From assembly GCA_014804285.1 (NCBI GenBank), contig JAAVAA010000004.1, forward strand, positions 11,380 through 23,093: 11,714 nt of DNA. Reading direction: 5' to 3'. Position numbers and translations under genes: made by a program. The notes beneath the pieces were generated by a model that was given only the letters and a program-made list of their open reading frames with translations, was not told the origin of the DNA and ran no database searches. This document shows, one piece after another, positions 1 through 6,740 of the stretch (position 1 is the stretch's first letter; each line of letters starts with the position of its first letter). This DNA comes from Lachnospiraceae bacterium. Its GTDB lineage: Bacteria; Bacillota; Clostridia; Lachnospirales; Lachnospiraceae.

Positions 1-2
1 CA

Positions 3-68
3 ATTGCTTCATGCTTAAATCAGGCATACCTCGGCGCAGTATACACTTCCACAGAAAACGGAGAATAA
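3..68 (+). CDS. Possible 3' end of an upstream gene (partial)
   Basis: An open frame enters from the left edge and ends at TAA 66-68, four bases before the ATG of the CPBP gene. Its last residues read roughly CLNQAYLGAVYTSTENGE, which looks protein-like. The Shine-Dalgarno of the next gene lies inside its last codons, as in an operon. Only about 21 codons are visible and no family can be named. A second frame ends at TGA 74-76, overlapping the next start as ATGA, and is an equally formal candidate. Low confidence. Confidence 0.25.
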   Translation: MASCLNQAYLGAVYTSTENGE

Positions 69-72
69 ACTT

Positions 73-825
73 ATGAATAAACTATATGCCAAAAACGAAC
101 TTTCTTTTTCACTGATATGGATAGCCCTTTACGTTATTTTGTTCAGCGCTGCTGAAAATCTTTCAGAACTTATCGGTGTATCCAAGATCATAACCGTTCC
201 CATATGCATACTTTTTGTTCTTTTTCTTTGGTCCTGGATACGCAAAAACAATCGAAAGGAAAAATATGGCCTTTGTAAATTTCAAGTAAATGCAAAGGGA
301 TATCTATATTTCATCCCGCTTGTTTTTCTTGCTTCCTGCAACCTTTGGAACGGCGTTACATTGCGGTTATCCCCTATAGAAAGCGTTTTACATGTCATCA
401 GTATGCTTTGCGTAGGTTTCATTGAAGAAATCCTGTTCCGGGGCTTTCTTTTCAAAGCCTTATGCAGCGAAAAGAAGCTAAGACAGGCAATCCTCATTTC
501 CAGCCTTACCTTCGGACTCGGACATATTGTCAACCTGCTAAATGGCGCGGAACTGTTTTCCACCCTATTACAGATTTTCTACGCCGTTGCCATCGGATTT
601 CTTTTTACAATCATATTTTATAAGAGTAAAAGCCTGATTCCCTGTATCCTCACCCATAGCATCATCAATTCGCTAAGTGCTTTTGCCGTTACGCCCGCAC
701 CGTCCTATGAAATTGTCAGTTCTGTAATATTGGCTGTTGTTTCGGTAGGATATGCCGTGTGGATCATAGTGTTGCACCCAGTAAATTCACATAAGGCTTA
801 CATTTCCATAAAGCAAAAGCCTTAA
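73..825 (+). CDS. CPBP family intramembrane metalloprotease
   Basis: This is a multi-pass membrane protein of 250 residues, the usual size for the CPBP (CaaX protease and bacteriocin-processing, Abi/Rce1-like) family. The three family motifs are visible: EEILFRG at about 118-124 (glutamate pair and arginine), FGLGH with H151, and HSIIN with H195 and N199. These are the expected metal and catalytic residues of the glutamate-type intramembrane protease fold. Hydrophobic segments lie at roughly 13-28, 37-56, 79-90, 104-118, 137-150, 165-182 and 212-235. The ATG at 73 is preceded by GGAG at 60-63 with a 9-base spacer. Family members process bacteriocins, confer self-immunity or cleave prenylated or membrane peptides, but the substrate here is unknown. 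The 3' end overlaps the convergent TraX gene by 39 bp. Confidence 0.9.
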   Translation: MNKLYAKNELSFSLIWIALYVILFSAAENLSELIGVSKIITVPICILFVLFLWSWIRKNNRKEKYGLCKFQVNAKGYLYFIPLVFLASCNLWNGVTLRLSPIESVLHVISMLCVGFIEEILFRGFLFKALCSEKKLRQAILISSLTFGLGHIVNLLNGAELFSTLLQIFYAVAIGFLFTIIFYKSKSLIPCILTHSIINSLSAFAVTPAPSYEIVSSVILAVVSVGYAVWIIVLHPVNSHKAYISIKQKP

Positions 826-1545
826 GATTCCACAAAGTATCAAATGCAGAGGATAATACAGGTAAAAGAACCATTTCATTCCTTTCCATTTGCCACGTTC
901 TCCATTGTATCCGGTAAGAAAAGGAACGGAAAGCACTACCGCCATCTGCAGAATACCATACACTACATTGATAAATATGCTGTAGATCACTGCGTACATG
1001 CAGACCCACATTACCATTGCAAACATTTGCTTCCGGAAATTGCCTCTGTTGTCGAAAATAGACACAATGGCAAGAACAGCAATGCAGCTCCAGTCCGCCG
1101 GGAATGCCAGAATACAGATTCCGACGAGAAGGATACGCTTTGCCCACTGCGGTATTTTTTCGTCCGGCGCATCATAGAGCATAATTGCAATCAGACCGAG
1201 AAATAATGCCCAAATAACCCCTGTCTGGTTAAAGACACTTCCGTTTGCAAACGGAATCATTGGAATTCCAAAGCAAAAATTATAGGCAAAATGTGAAATA
1301 AAGGCAAACAATAACAGCCTTCCGGCATATTTCTTCTTATCATGGGTATAAAAAGCACCCTCAGCAATGAAGAACCACATAACCGGTGCCGTGATCCTTC
1401 CAATGGCATGAAGACACAGTACCCACCATCTGACATCATACCCTGGAAACAGCACCCAGGTCAGATGATCGACCGTCATTGCAATAATTGCGATCATTTT
1501 CAAATTATTTGCATTCAGACTTTGAGGGATTCCCTGTTTGTTCAT
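787..1545 (-). CDS. TraX family membrane protein
   Basis: This 252-residue hydrophobic protein opens with the family signature: a short polar head, then LKMIAIIAMTVDHL at about 15-28 with the conserved Asp-His pair, followed by successive membrane spans (about 7-8). The type member, TraX of the F plasmid, N-acetylates F pilin. Chromosomal homologues are common in Firmicutes without conjugation genes, and none are seen here, so the substrate is unknown. An acyl- or acetyltransferase role in the membrane is inference from the family. The ATG at 1545 follows AGAAGGAG with suitable spacing. It is divergent from the AraC-type regulator, sharing a 118-bp intergenic region, which suggests that this regulator controls it. 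Its 3' end overlaps the convergent CPBP gene. Confidence 0.88.
   Translation of the reverse strand: MNKQGIPQSLNANNLKMIAIIAMTVDHLTWVLFPGYDVRWWVLCLHAIGRITAPVMWFFIAEGAFYTHDKKKYAGRLLLFAFISHFAYNFCFGIPMIPFANGSVFNQTGVIWALFLGLIAIMLYDAPDEKIPQWAKRILLVGICILAFPADWSCIAVLAIVSIFDNRGNFRKQMFAMVMWVCMYAVIYSIFINVVYGILQMAVVLSVPFLTGYNGERGKWKGMKWFFYLYYPLHLILCGILRLLLYGNVSLM
792..824. terminator. Hairpin in the convergent gene overlap
   Basis: TAAGGCTT (792-799) pairs perfectly with AAGCCTTA (817-824) across a 17-base loop, exactly where the CPBP and TraX genes overlap tail to tail. No T-tract follows on either strand, so intrinsic termination is doubtful. It could mark 3' ends or stabilise them. Confidence 0.3.
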
Positions 1546-1608
1546 AATTTTTTACTCCTTCTGAAATTCCTGTAACCAACCCAAATATCAAAATTTACTC
1601 AAAACATC

Positions 1609-1659
1609 AAACTTTCTGTTCTGATCCCTGATATAATAATTTTACGATATCGGAGGGTG
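1609..1659 (+). promoter_or_regulatory. Probable promoter and RBS of the AraC-type regulator
   Basis: A perfect TATAAT is at 1632-1637, 26 bp before the start codon. The matching -35 region around 1609-1614 (AAACTT) is poor, so the promoter may need activation. GGAGGGTGAAGG directly precedes the ATG at 1664. The neighbouring AT-rich stretch 1586-1612 carries two similar words, TATCAAAA and CATCAAAC, that could be regulator contacts. It also holds the upstream region of the divergent TraX gene, with a weak TTGATG and TATTTG pair spaced by 17 bp on the minus strand. All site calls are by eye. Confidence 0.45.
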
Positions 1660-1663
1660 AAGG

Positions 1664-2464
1664 ATGCAGAATATAGAACTTTTAATGTTAGCGCTTGAAT
1701 ATATCGAAGTTCATTTAGGTGATGAAATCAAAACAGAAGATATTGCCTCTGCCTGCTTCTGCTCAAAATCCACCCTTGAAAAATTGTTTCGCAATGTGCA
1801 TAACATTTCCGTACATGAATACATGATCCGCCGGAGGATGATGTTAGCCGCGAAGAAGCTGTCAATGCAGCCAAAACTTCCAATTCTGGATGTTGCTCTT
1901 GAATACGGATATAGCACTCACGAATCCTTTGCACGTGCATTTGAACAGATATGGAACTGTAAACCTTCTGAATTTCGTACTACGAAATATACAGAATTAT
2001 TTCCGAGGTTAAGCGTACCTCCCAAGAAAGGAGACTGCTATATGATGCAGCTAAAACATGTAGATATCAGCGAGTTATATGATTTATTTCAGGAACGGAA
2101 AGACTGTTTTTTTGTTCTTTCTGATATTAAACATATGGTGCCGATCAATGAAATATCCCGGAAAGCTGGAGATCTGGCAATTCTGGAGCAAATGCGCCGC
2201 ATGACATCAGCAGCCGGTCAGGAAGATGTCGTATTCCGCATTGGCGGTGACGAATTCTGCATATTAACTTCCAGCAATGAAGCTTCATATGCGGAACAAA
2301 TCGCAGATAAAATCCGTAATTTGAATGACCAGACTTTTTCTTATGAAGATCAGGAAATACCGCTCTCACTCTTTGTATCTACGGTGAGCCTGAAAGAGTG
2401 CTCCCACTGCGAAGAACTCTTTGCCGGATTGCATAACGCAATTAAGAAAAGTAAAGAATCATAA
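1664..2464 (+). CDS. AraC-family regulator with C-terminal GGDEF-like domain
   Basis: Residues about 5-107 form an AraC/XylS double helix-turn-helix at the N-terminus. The first recognition region is around DIASACFCSKSTLEKLF. The second has the hallmark run ILDVALEYGYSTHESFARAF and ends at PSEFR. Residues about 145-262 resemble a short diguanylate cyclase domain: a beta strand ending at D154, then INE with N162, AGD with D170, and FRIGGDEFCIL with an intact GGDEF at 194-198. Residues normally FK and GH in the first half are replaced (MV and SR), and the loop is one residue short, so cyclase activity is uncertain. It may bind GTP or c-di-GMP or serve only as a dimer or ligand module. AraC proteins usually have their effector domain in front of the HTH; here it is behind. 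It is divergent from TraX, which is its likely target. Confidence 0.85.
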   Translation: MQNIELLMLALEYIEVHLGDEIKTEDIASACFCSKSTLEKLFRNVHNISVHEYMIRRRMMLAAKKLSMQPKLPILDVALEYGYSTHESFARAFEQIWNCKPSEFRTTKYTELFPRLSVPPKKGDCYMMQLKHVDISELYDLFQERKDCFFVLSDIKHMVPINEISRKAGDLAILEQMRRMTSAAGQEDVVFRIGGDEFCILTSSNEASYAEQIADKIRNLNDQTFSYEDQEIPLSLFVSTVSLKECSHCEELFAGLHNAIKKSKES

Positions 2465-2475
2465 TCTTATAGGAC

Positions 2476-2513
2476 AGTCCCCTGCATACAAATCTGGTGG
2501 TATGCAGGGGACT
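2476..2513. terminator. Strong hairpin after the AraC-type regulator
   Basis: A perfect 14-bp stem pairs 2476-2489 (AGTCCCCTGCATAC) with 2500-2513 around a 10-base loop, starting 11 bp after the regulator's stop codon. The following sequence is pyrimidine-rich but only loosely T-rich, so on the plus strand it is an imperfect intrinsic terminator. It also lies about 140 bp beyond the end of the opposing GNAT operon and may stop that transcript. The interval 2514-2653 holds no gene that can be supported. Confidence 0.6.
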
Positions 2514-2653
2514 TACTCTATTATCTCATCATTTTATACTGCTATATATAACCACTATCTCTTTTTCTGATATTGTATCATGTTCCCTCTTCAATATCTA
2601 TTTTTTCTTCCCCGAATCAATCGGACAGAATAAAAAATAACTGCATAATCTGC

Positions 2654-3499
2654 TTACAACTCTATACGATAGCATACGTACCCGCTGACACAATGAAATC
2701 CAAGTCCCAATGCGTCTGCCTGCTCCTCATCTTCATTAAAGAAAACCATGCATCTGACGTTGTTGCGCTTTGCCTCATTCAGAGCCTTTGTCACCAACAA
2801 CCTATACACCCCAGCGTCATAGCCGCCGGGAAAATCAACACCGAATATCTCGGAAAGGATGGAATTGCCCGTAAAATAGATTGCTCCCACAGTGATTCCG
2901 TCTCGCTGATACATATAGATTGACCAATTATCAATATCTGTCAGCAGCCGCTCCGAGTTCCAGTACATATCCGCCTGCTGGGAGTGAAGTTTTCCAAACA
3001 GCTCATAATTCTCCCGCGTAACGGGAACGATGTCCGGGCAGTCCGGTGTGGGTTCATACTCCGCAAGAAACATCACATCGTTATAGCTCTCCTCGATACA
3101 CGGATAACCGCCAGTCTCCAAGGCCGACACTGCTTCGATATTCTCCTCTGGAAAACCCAGATAGAGTTCGCTTCCCGGGAAGTTCTCCCGCGCAAAAGCA
3201 ATAAATTCTGAGACGGCTTCGCCCATTCCCTCCGAGACGCAGAACGAACAGGTATCCAGATATTGATCTGCGGGAAGATAGTAATAATGAATCCAACCGC
3301 AGACTTGTCCGTCCCGCTCATAGAGCAGGATATCCTCGTTTTCCCTGGTAAATGCGATGCGGGAACGGTTAATAAACTCCTCTTTCGTCTTGATGCCGTC
3401 CGTATATGTCGGATAGCCTGAGCTTGTTAAGTCCAGCGCAAGTGAGTATGCGAATTCCGCATATTTTTCAAAATCAGATTCCTTAAGTCTCGTCAGCAT
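2654..3499 (-). CDS. Tandem GNAT-family N-acetyltransferase
   Basis: This 281-residue protein reads as two GNAT-like halves. The first (about 1-145) begins with MLTRLKESDFEKYAEF and contains the strand pair DILLYERDGQVCGWIHYYY. The second (about 155-281) has the strand IYMYQRDGITVGAIYF followed by a helix near 230-246 and a typical end, ALGLGFHCVSGYVCYRI. The family transfers acetyl from acetyl-CoA to an amine; the substrate cannot be read. The second half keeps a more GNAT-like beta4-alpha3 region, although the Q/RxxGxG/A acetyl-CoA loop is not clear, so one half may be non-catalytic. The ATG at 3499 follows AAGGAAGG, 12 bp after the response regulator stop, so it is probably the last gene of the kinase-NfeD-FloA-regulator operon. 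A link between its substrate and that signalling unit is inferred only from position. Confidence 0.82.
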   Translation of the reverse strand: MLTRLKESDFEKYAEFAYSLALDLTSSGYPTYTDGIKTKEEFINRSRIAFTRENEDILLYERDGQVCGWIHYYYLPADQYLDTCSFCVSEGMGEAVSEFIAFARENFPGSELYLGFPEENIEAVSALETGGYPCIEESYNDVMFLAEYEPTPDCPDIVPVTRENYELFGKLHSQQADMYWNSERLLTDIDNWSIYMYQRDGITVGAIYFTGNSILSEIFGVDFPGGYDAGVYRLLVTKALNEAKRNNVRCMVFFNEDEEQADALGLGFHCVSGYVCYRIEL

Positions 3500-3511
3500 G
3501 ATTTGCCTTCC

Positions 3512-4258
3512 TTATGCAAACATTTTTTTGATTTTATCATAATTCTGGGTCGTCATCAACGCGGTTTCGTCCGTATCTTTAAACTTCACCACATAAGTCC
3601 ATCTGCCGTAAGGCTCAATCCGTACAATTTGCGAAATGTTGATAATATAGGATTTATGGCATCGCATGAACTCCCCGGTACTTAGCTTTTCCTCAATATC
3701 GGAAAGGGAAATGGAGGTTCGGTGACGTTCACTGGCTGTGACAATGCTAGTATAGCCTTCCAGCCTTTCAACCAAAATAATCTCCTCCATATTCAGCAGA
3801 TACACTTGCTCTTTCCCTTTGATCAAAAGCTTATTTTTATAATGTTCCGGTTTCACCACCTTATTAGGCAAGGTGTCTTTCACCGCAGCACCTTCCTCCA
3901 TGCTGCTTCTGATGCGGTCCAGAGTTTTTACCACCCGCTCCATATTAAAAGGCTTCACCAGATAATCGAACGCATAAATCTCAAAAGCATTTGCCATGTA
4001 CTCACTGTGTGCTGTGGCAAAAATAATCTTCAGCTTCGGATCAAGCTCCGTAAGCACTCTGGCACACTCCAACCCGCTTTCCCCATTCAGGTCAATGTCC
4101 ATAAATATAACATCCGGTTTATATCTGGCAAAATCCACCATTGCCCCGGCAAAGTCACCGCTCTCTGACACCACCTGATAGTCCGCCTGTTTTTCCACCA
4201 TTTTGTGGAGAAGCTTTCTAATCTCCGGTTCATCATCAATCAGCATTACTTTTATCAT
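3512..4258 (-). CDS. LytTR-family response regulator (LytR/AlgR type)
   Basis: Residues 1-120 form a CheY-like receiver with acidic pocket D8/D9, phospho-acceptor D54 in IFMDIDLNG, T82 and K102 in YLVKPF. A linker (121-140) leads to a LytTR DNA-binding domain at about 143-245, with the characteristic FMRCHKSYIINISQIVRIEP. At 248 residues the length is standard. LytTR regulators bind direct repeats upstream of targets and often control envelope, autolysin, bacteriocin or virulence genes. Its start ATG overlaps the stop of floA as ATGA (4258-4255), so the two are translationally coupled. The cognate kinase is almost certainly the GHKL gene at the head of the same operon, two genes upstream, an unusual split of a kinase-regulator pair. 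Confidence 0.93.
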   Translation of the reverse strand: MIKVMLIDDEPEIRKLLHKMVEKQADYQVVSESGDFAGAMVDFARYKPDVIFMDIDLNGESGLECARVLTELDPKLKIIFATAHSEYMANAFEIYAFDYLVKPFNMERVVKTLDRIRSSMEEGAAVKDTLPNKVVKPEHYKNKLLIKGKEQVYLLNMEEIILVERLEGYTSIVTASERHRTSISLSDIEEKLSTGEFMRCHKSYIINISQIVRIEPYGRWTYVVKFKDTDETALMTTQNYDKIKKMFA

Positions 4259-5214
4259 ATTTTTTTACTCTCCGCATAAGCGTCAGCACCTGTGCCGATG
4301 CTCTTTTTCATATCTGTGTCTGCCAGCACATTCTGAAGCTTATAATAATCAACCACTCCAATATGTCCTTCTCTAAGTGCCTGTGCCATGGCTTTCGGTA
4401 TTTCTGCTTCCGCCTGAACAACTGCCGCGCGCATTTCCTGCTCTAACGCTACTGCCATTGCACGGCGTTCCTCCGCCCTGGCCTGAGCGATCTTATTATC
4501 CGCCTCCGCCTGCAGGCTCTGCAAATTGGCACCCACATTTCTTCCAATATCGATATCTGCAATATCAATGGAAATGATCTCATAAGCTGTCCCTGAGTCC
4601 AGCCCCTTCTCCAAAATCAGCTTGGAGATTTCATCAGGATTTTCCAAAACTTCATCATGGGTTTGGGATGAACCTACCGTGGTAACAATCCCTTCCCCGA
4701 TTCTTGCTAACACCGTCGCCTCACCTGCGCCTCCGATCAGCCTTTCAATATTGGTCCTTACCGTAACCCTTGCCTTTACCAAAAGCTCAATACCGTCCTT
4801 GGCTACCGCAGAAATCAACGGTGTCTCAACCACCTTAGGGGTTACACTCATTTTCACAGCCTCAAAAACATCACGACCGGCAAGGTCAATGGCTGATGCC
4901 TTTTCAAAAGAAAGGTCCATGCCTGCCCTCTGGGCTGCAATTAATGCATTGACAACTCTATCCACATTGCCGCCCGCCAGATAATGGGCCTCCAACTGGT
5001 TTACCTTTACCGTCAACCCTGCTTTGGTAGCCTTGATCAATGGAAATATAATCTTACCCGGTGCAACTCTCCTAAGCCGCATTCCCACCAGATCAAAAAC
5101 CCCTACCTTCACATTAGCCGCTACTGCCGAAATCCACAGCCCCACCGGCACAAATACAAAAAACAGTACCACCAAAAGCCCTATCACACATAATAAAACA
5201 ATTTGCCCTACCAT
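4255..5214 (-). CDS. floA: Flotillin-like protein FloA (SPFH domain)
   Basis: This 319-residue protein matches the FloA/YqfA family (about 330 residues in Bacillus subtilis). A hydrophobic membrane hairpin lies at about 4-30. The SPFH/PHB domain runs to about 225 and includes family runs such as NVDRVVNALIAAQRAG, LISAVAKDGIELLVKARV and IADIDIGRNVGANLQ. An Ala/Glu-rich coiled coil follows at about 232-285, then VDYYKLQNVLADTDM and a short tail. FloA oligomers organise fluid membrane microdomains that hold signalling kinases, secretion and cell-wall factors. The ATG at 5214 follows AAAGGAGAG. It directly follows nfeD, the classic partner, and overlaps the response regulator by 4 bp. Confidence 0.94.
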   Translation of the reverse strand: MVGQIVLLCVIGLLVVLFFVFVPVGLWISAVAANVKVGVFDLVGMRLRRVAPGKIIFPLIKATKAGLTVKVNQLEAHYLAGGNVDRVVNALIAAQRAGMDLSFEKASAIDLAGRDVFEAVKMSVTPKVVETPLISAVAKDGIELLVKARVTVRTNIERLIGGAGEATVLARIGEGIVTTVGSSQTHDEVLENPDEISKLILEKGLDSGTAYEIISIDIADIDIGRNVGANLQSLQAEADNKIAQARAEERRAMAVALEQEMRAAVVQAEAEIPKAMAQALREGHIGVVDYYKLQNVLADTDMKKSIGTGADAYAESKKI

Positions 5215-5233
5215 ACGCTCTCTCCTTTATTCC

Positions 5234-5710
5234 TTATTTTTCCCTGACCATAAGTCTGTTCTGATTGACCCTGCTGATCACAATAGGACTACCCTTCTTA
5301 ATATATGGCCCTTCCGAAAAAATATCCAACTCAATCCCCTCAAAGTCTCCCTTGCCTGCCGGCTTTAAGTCGGTTGATGCCGTCCCTTCCTTCTGCAGCA
5401 GATAATCAAGATCCGAGGAATTGATCGGCGCCCCTGCCTTTAAATCTTCGTCCAGGACAATGGGTGACTTAAATTTTTTCTGAGACAAAAATCCCATGAT
5501 GATCGTCATTAAAATCCCTAATATTACAATAACTACCACTGTAATAAAAATTCCGGCCTCAATGCTGTCTGCCGTCAGAAATACTCCTGCTATCAGGCAG
5601 ATAATTCCTGCTATCCCGGGTACCCCAAATCCCGGGATCACCATTTCAACTCCTACCAGTATAAATCCGGCTATCAAAAGTATGATGCCAATAACTATTA
5701 CCGTATTCAA
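5234..5710 (-). CDS. NfeD family membrane protein
   Basis: This 158-residue protein has two to three membrane spans (about 3-25, 30-48, 52-77) with the NfeD-type motif VEMVIPGFGVPGIAG at 21-35. A soluble C-terminal beta domain (about 100-156) ends in GSPIVISRVNQNRLMVREK, consistent with the OB-fold of short NfeD proteins. NfeD proteins accompany SPFH proteins and are thought to help assemble or regulate flotillin microdomains. The start is TTG at 5710-5708, directly abutting the kinase TAA stop. It is supported by a near-perfect ribosome binding site, AAAGGAGGTGA at 5729-5719. No better ATG exists upstream in frame, because the kinase gene is in another register. It lies 19 bp before floA, so the pair is co-transcribed. 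Confidence 0.9.
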   Translation of the reverse strand: MNTVIVIGIILLIAGFILVGVEMVIPGFGVPGIAGIICLIAGVFLTADSIEAGIFITVVVIVILGILMTIIMGFLSQKKFKSPIVLDEDLKAGAPINSSDLDYLLQKEGTASTDLKPAGKGDFEGIELDIFSEGPYIKKGSPIVISRVNQNRLMVREK

Positions 5711-6448
5711 TTATACCTTCACCTCCTTTGCAAACCTGACAGTGAATACTGTTTCTTTCTCGTCAGAATCCACGAAAACCGTGCCACCGTACATTTTTAA
5801 TATACCAGCCACAATATAAAGTCCCATCCCATGACCTTCCTCTCTTTTCGTGGTAAATCCCTGCCTGAATATAGTCTCTCTCTGATCTTCCGGGATTGCG
5901 GGACCGTTATTCGACAGGGAAAAAAGGTAATAATTCCTGTCCTCGCTGATATCCAGCGTCATTTTTTTCTCCCCTTCTTTTTCCTGCAATGCGGTAATCG
6001 CGTTGTCAATGAGATTAGAGAGCACTTTACACAGCTCCCAGGGCTCTACCTTCAGATTTTTAAGGTCGGATTTCACTTCCACATAAAAATCTGTCCCATT
6101 CGCTTCCGCCGTACCCATCTTCGCCATAAGCAGGGCATTCACCGCCGGTATGGAGGTTCTGATCGCCTTTCCCACCTTCATCATATCCTTGTAAACAGGC
6201 TCCAGATAATCGTGAAGCTCTTCATATTCCTGAAGCTCCATCATCCCATAAACAATCTGGAGGTGATTCAGATAATCATGCCTTTGCCCCCGAAGTTCTC
6301 CGTTTAATTCCTGCACCTGGTAAAAGCTTTCTACCAAAGCCTCATACTGCCTTTTCAGCTTTTCATGCATGATCAATATCCAGATCAGGCACAGCATCAG
6401 CACCACGACCACCAAAAGGCAGAAAATCAGGCTGATATCCATCGGCAT
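5711..6448 (-). CDS. GHKL sensor histidine kinase with a single N-terminal membrane anchor
   Basis: The 245 residues begin with one hydrophobic helix (about 6-27) and a short coiled coil (28-55). The phospho-acceptor region has RHDYLNHLQ with H57, of the Spo0B/AgrC-like dimerisation type. The ATPase has an N-box LSNLIDNAITAL (N145, N149), a G1-like box SNNGPAI (the usual Asp replaced by Asn181) and a G2 box GHGMGL (205-210). No extracellular sensor domain exists, so it probably senses within the membrane or through a partner. The next two genes, nfeD and floA, are candidate partners. The LytTR regulator two genes further on is the likely phospho-target. Start choice is uncertain: AGAAGG almost touches the ATG at 6448 but is well spaced (7 bases) from Met3 at 6442, which may be the true start. 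Confidence 0.9.
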   Translation of the reverse strand: MPMDISLIFCLLVVVVLMLCLIWILIMHEKLKRQYEALVESFYQVQELNGELRGQRHDYLNHLQIVYGMMELQEYEELHDYLEPVYKDMMKVGKAIRTSIPAVNALLMAKMGTAEANGTDFYVEVKSDLKNLKVEPWELCKVLSNLIDNAITALQEKEGEKKMTLDISEDRNYYLFSLSNNGPAIPEDQRETIFRQGFTTKREEGHGMGLYIVAGILKMYGGTVFVDSDEKETVFTVRFAKEVKV

Positions 6449-6488
6449 CCCTTCTTTCTTCTCTGCTCTGTGTTTTCTATGTGATTTT

Positions 6489-6494
6489 ATTATA
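6489..6494 (-). promoter_or_regulatory. Candidate -10 box of the kinase operon
   Basis: On the minus strand TATAAT occurs at 6494-6489 within an AT-rich run, about 40 bp before the kinase start. The -35 region 17-18 bp further up is poor (around TATTTC), so this would be a weak or regulated promoter. No LytTR-type paired direct repeat was recognised with certainty upstream. Confidence 0.4.
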
Positions 6495-6589
6495 TATGAA
6501 ATCTTTCGGATAGAAATAGAAACTCATTCAAATATACATTTTCTCCTTCCAAATGACAAAACCTTTTCACTATTTCAATTTTATAGAAA

Positions 6590-6613
6590 TTTTACAATTG
6601 AAATATTGTAAAA
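6590..6613. repeat. Perfect 9-bp AT-rich palindrome upstream of the Rpn gene
   Basis: TTTTACAAT (6590-6598) and ATTGTAAAA (6605-6613) form a perfect inverted repeat with a 6-base centre. It lies in the 292-bp non-coding region 6449-6740 between the divergent kinase operon and the Rpn gene. It overlaps a weak plus-strand promoter candidate: TTGTAA at 6606-6611 and TAAGAT at 6629-6634, spacing 17. It could be an operator or simply AT-rich symmetry. Nothing coding is supported in the rest of this region. Confidence 0.45.
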
Positions 6614-6691
6614 AACTTATTCATCTGATAAGATTACCCTATCTTAGATTCGTAAAAATTCTACCACTGGAAACATTTCGTGTATCAATTT

Positions 6692-6715
6692 TCACAGATA
6701 ATTTCAACAATATTT
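6692..6715 (+). repeat. Left copy of a 24-bp inverted repeat flanking the Rpn gene
   Basis: This 24-bp stretch, ending in AATTTCAACAATATTT (6700-6715), matches the reverse complement of 7782-7805 at 22 of 24 positions, with 16 consecutive identical bases. It ends 25 bp before the Rpn start codon. Confidence 0.7.
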
Positions 6716-6740
6716 CAAATCGTAAATAAAGGAGTACTTT

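Noticed and set aside
787..1545. TraX as evidence of a conjugative element
   Set aside because: No other transfer gene, relaxase or integrase is in the window, and TraX homologues are common on Firmicute chromosomes.
2568..2580. Small palindrome TGATATTGTATCA as an operator or terminator
   Set aside because: It has only a 5-bp stem in AT-rich DNA with no T-tract and no nearby promoter.
3722..4168. 148-codon plus-strand frame inside the response regulator gene
   Set aside because: It is antisense to a clearly recognised LytTR regulator and has no family features or convincing ribosome site.
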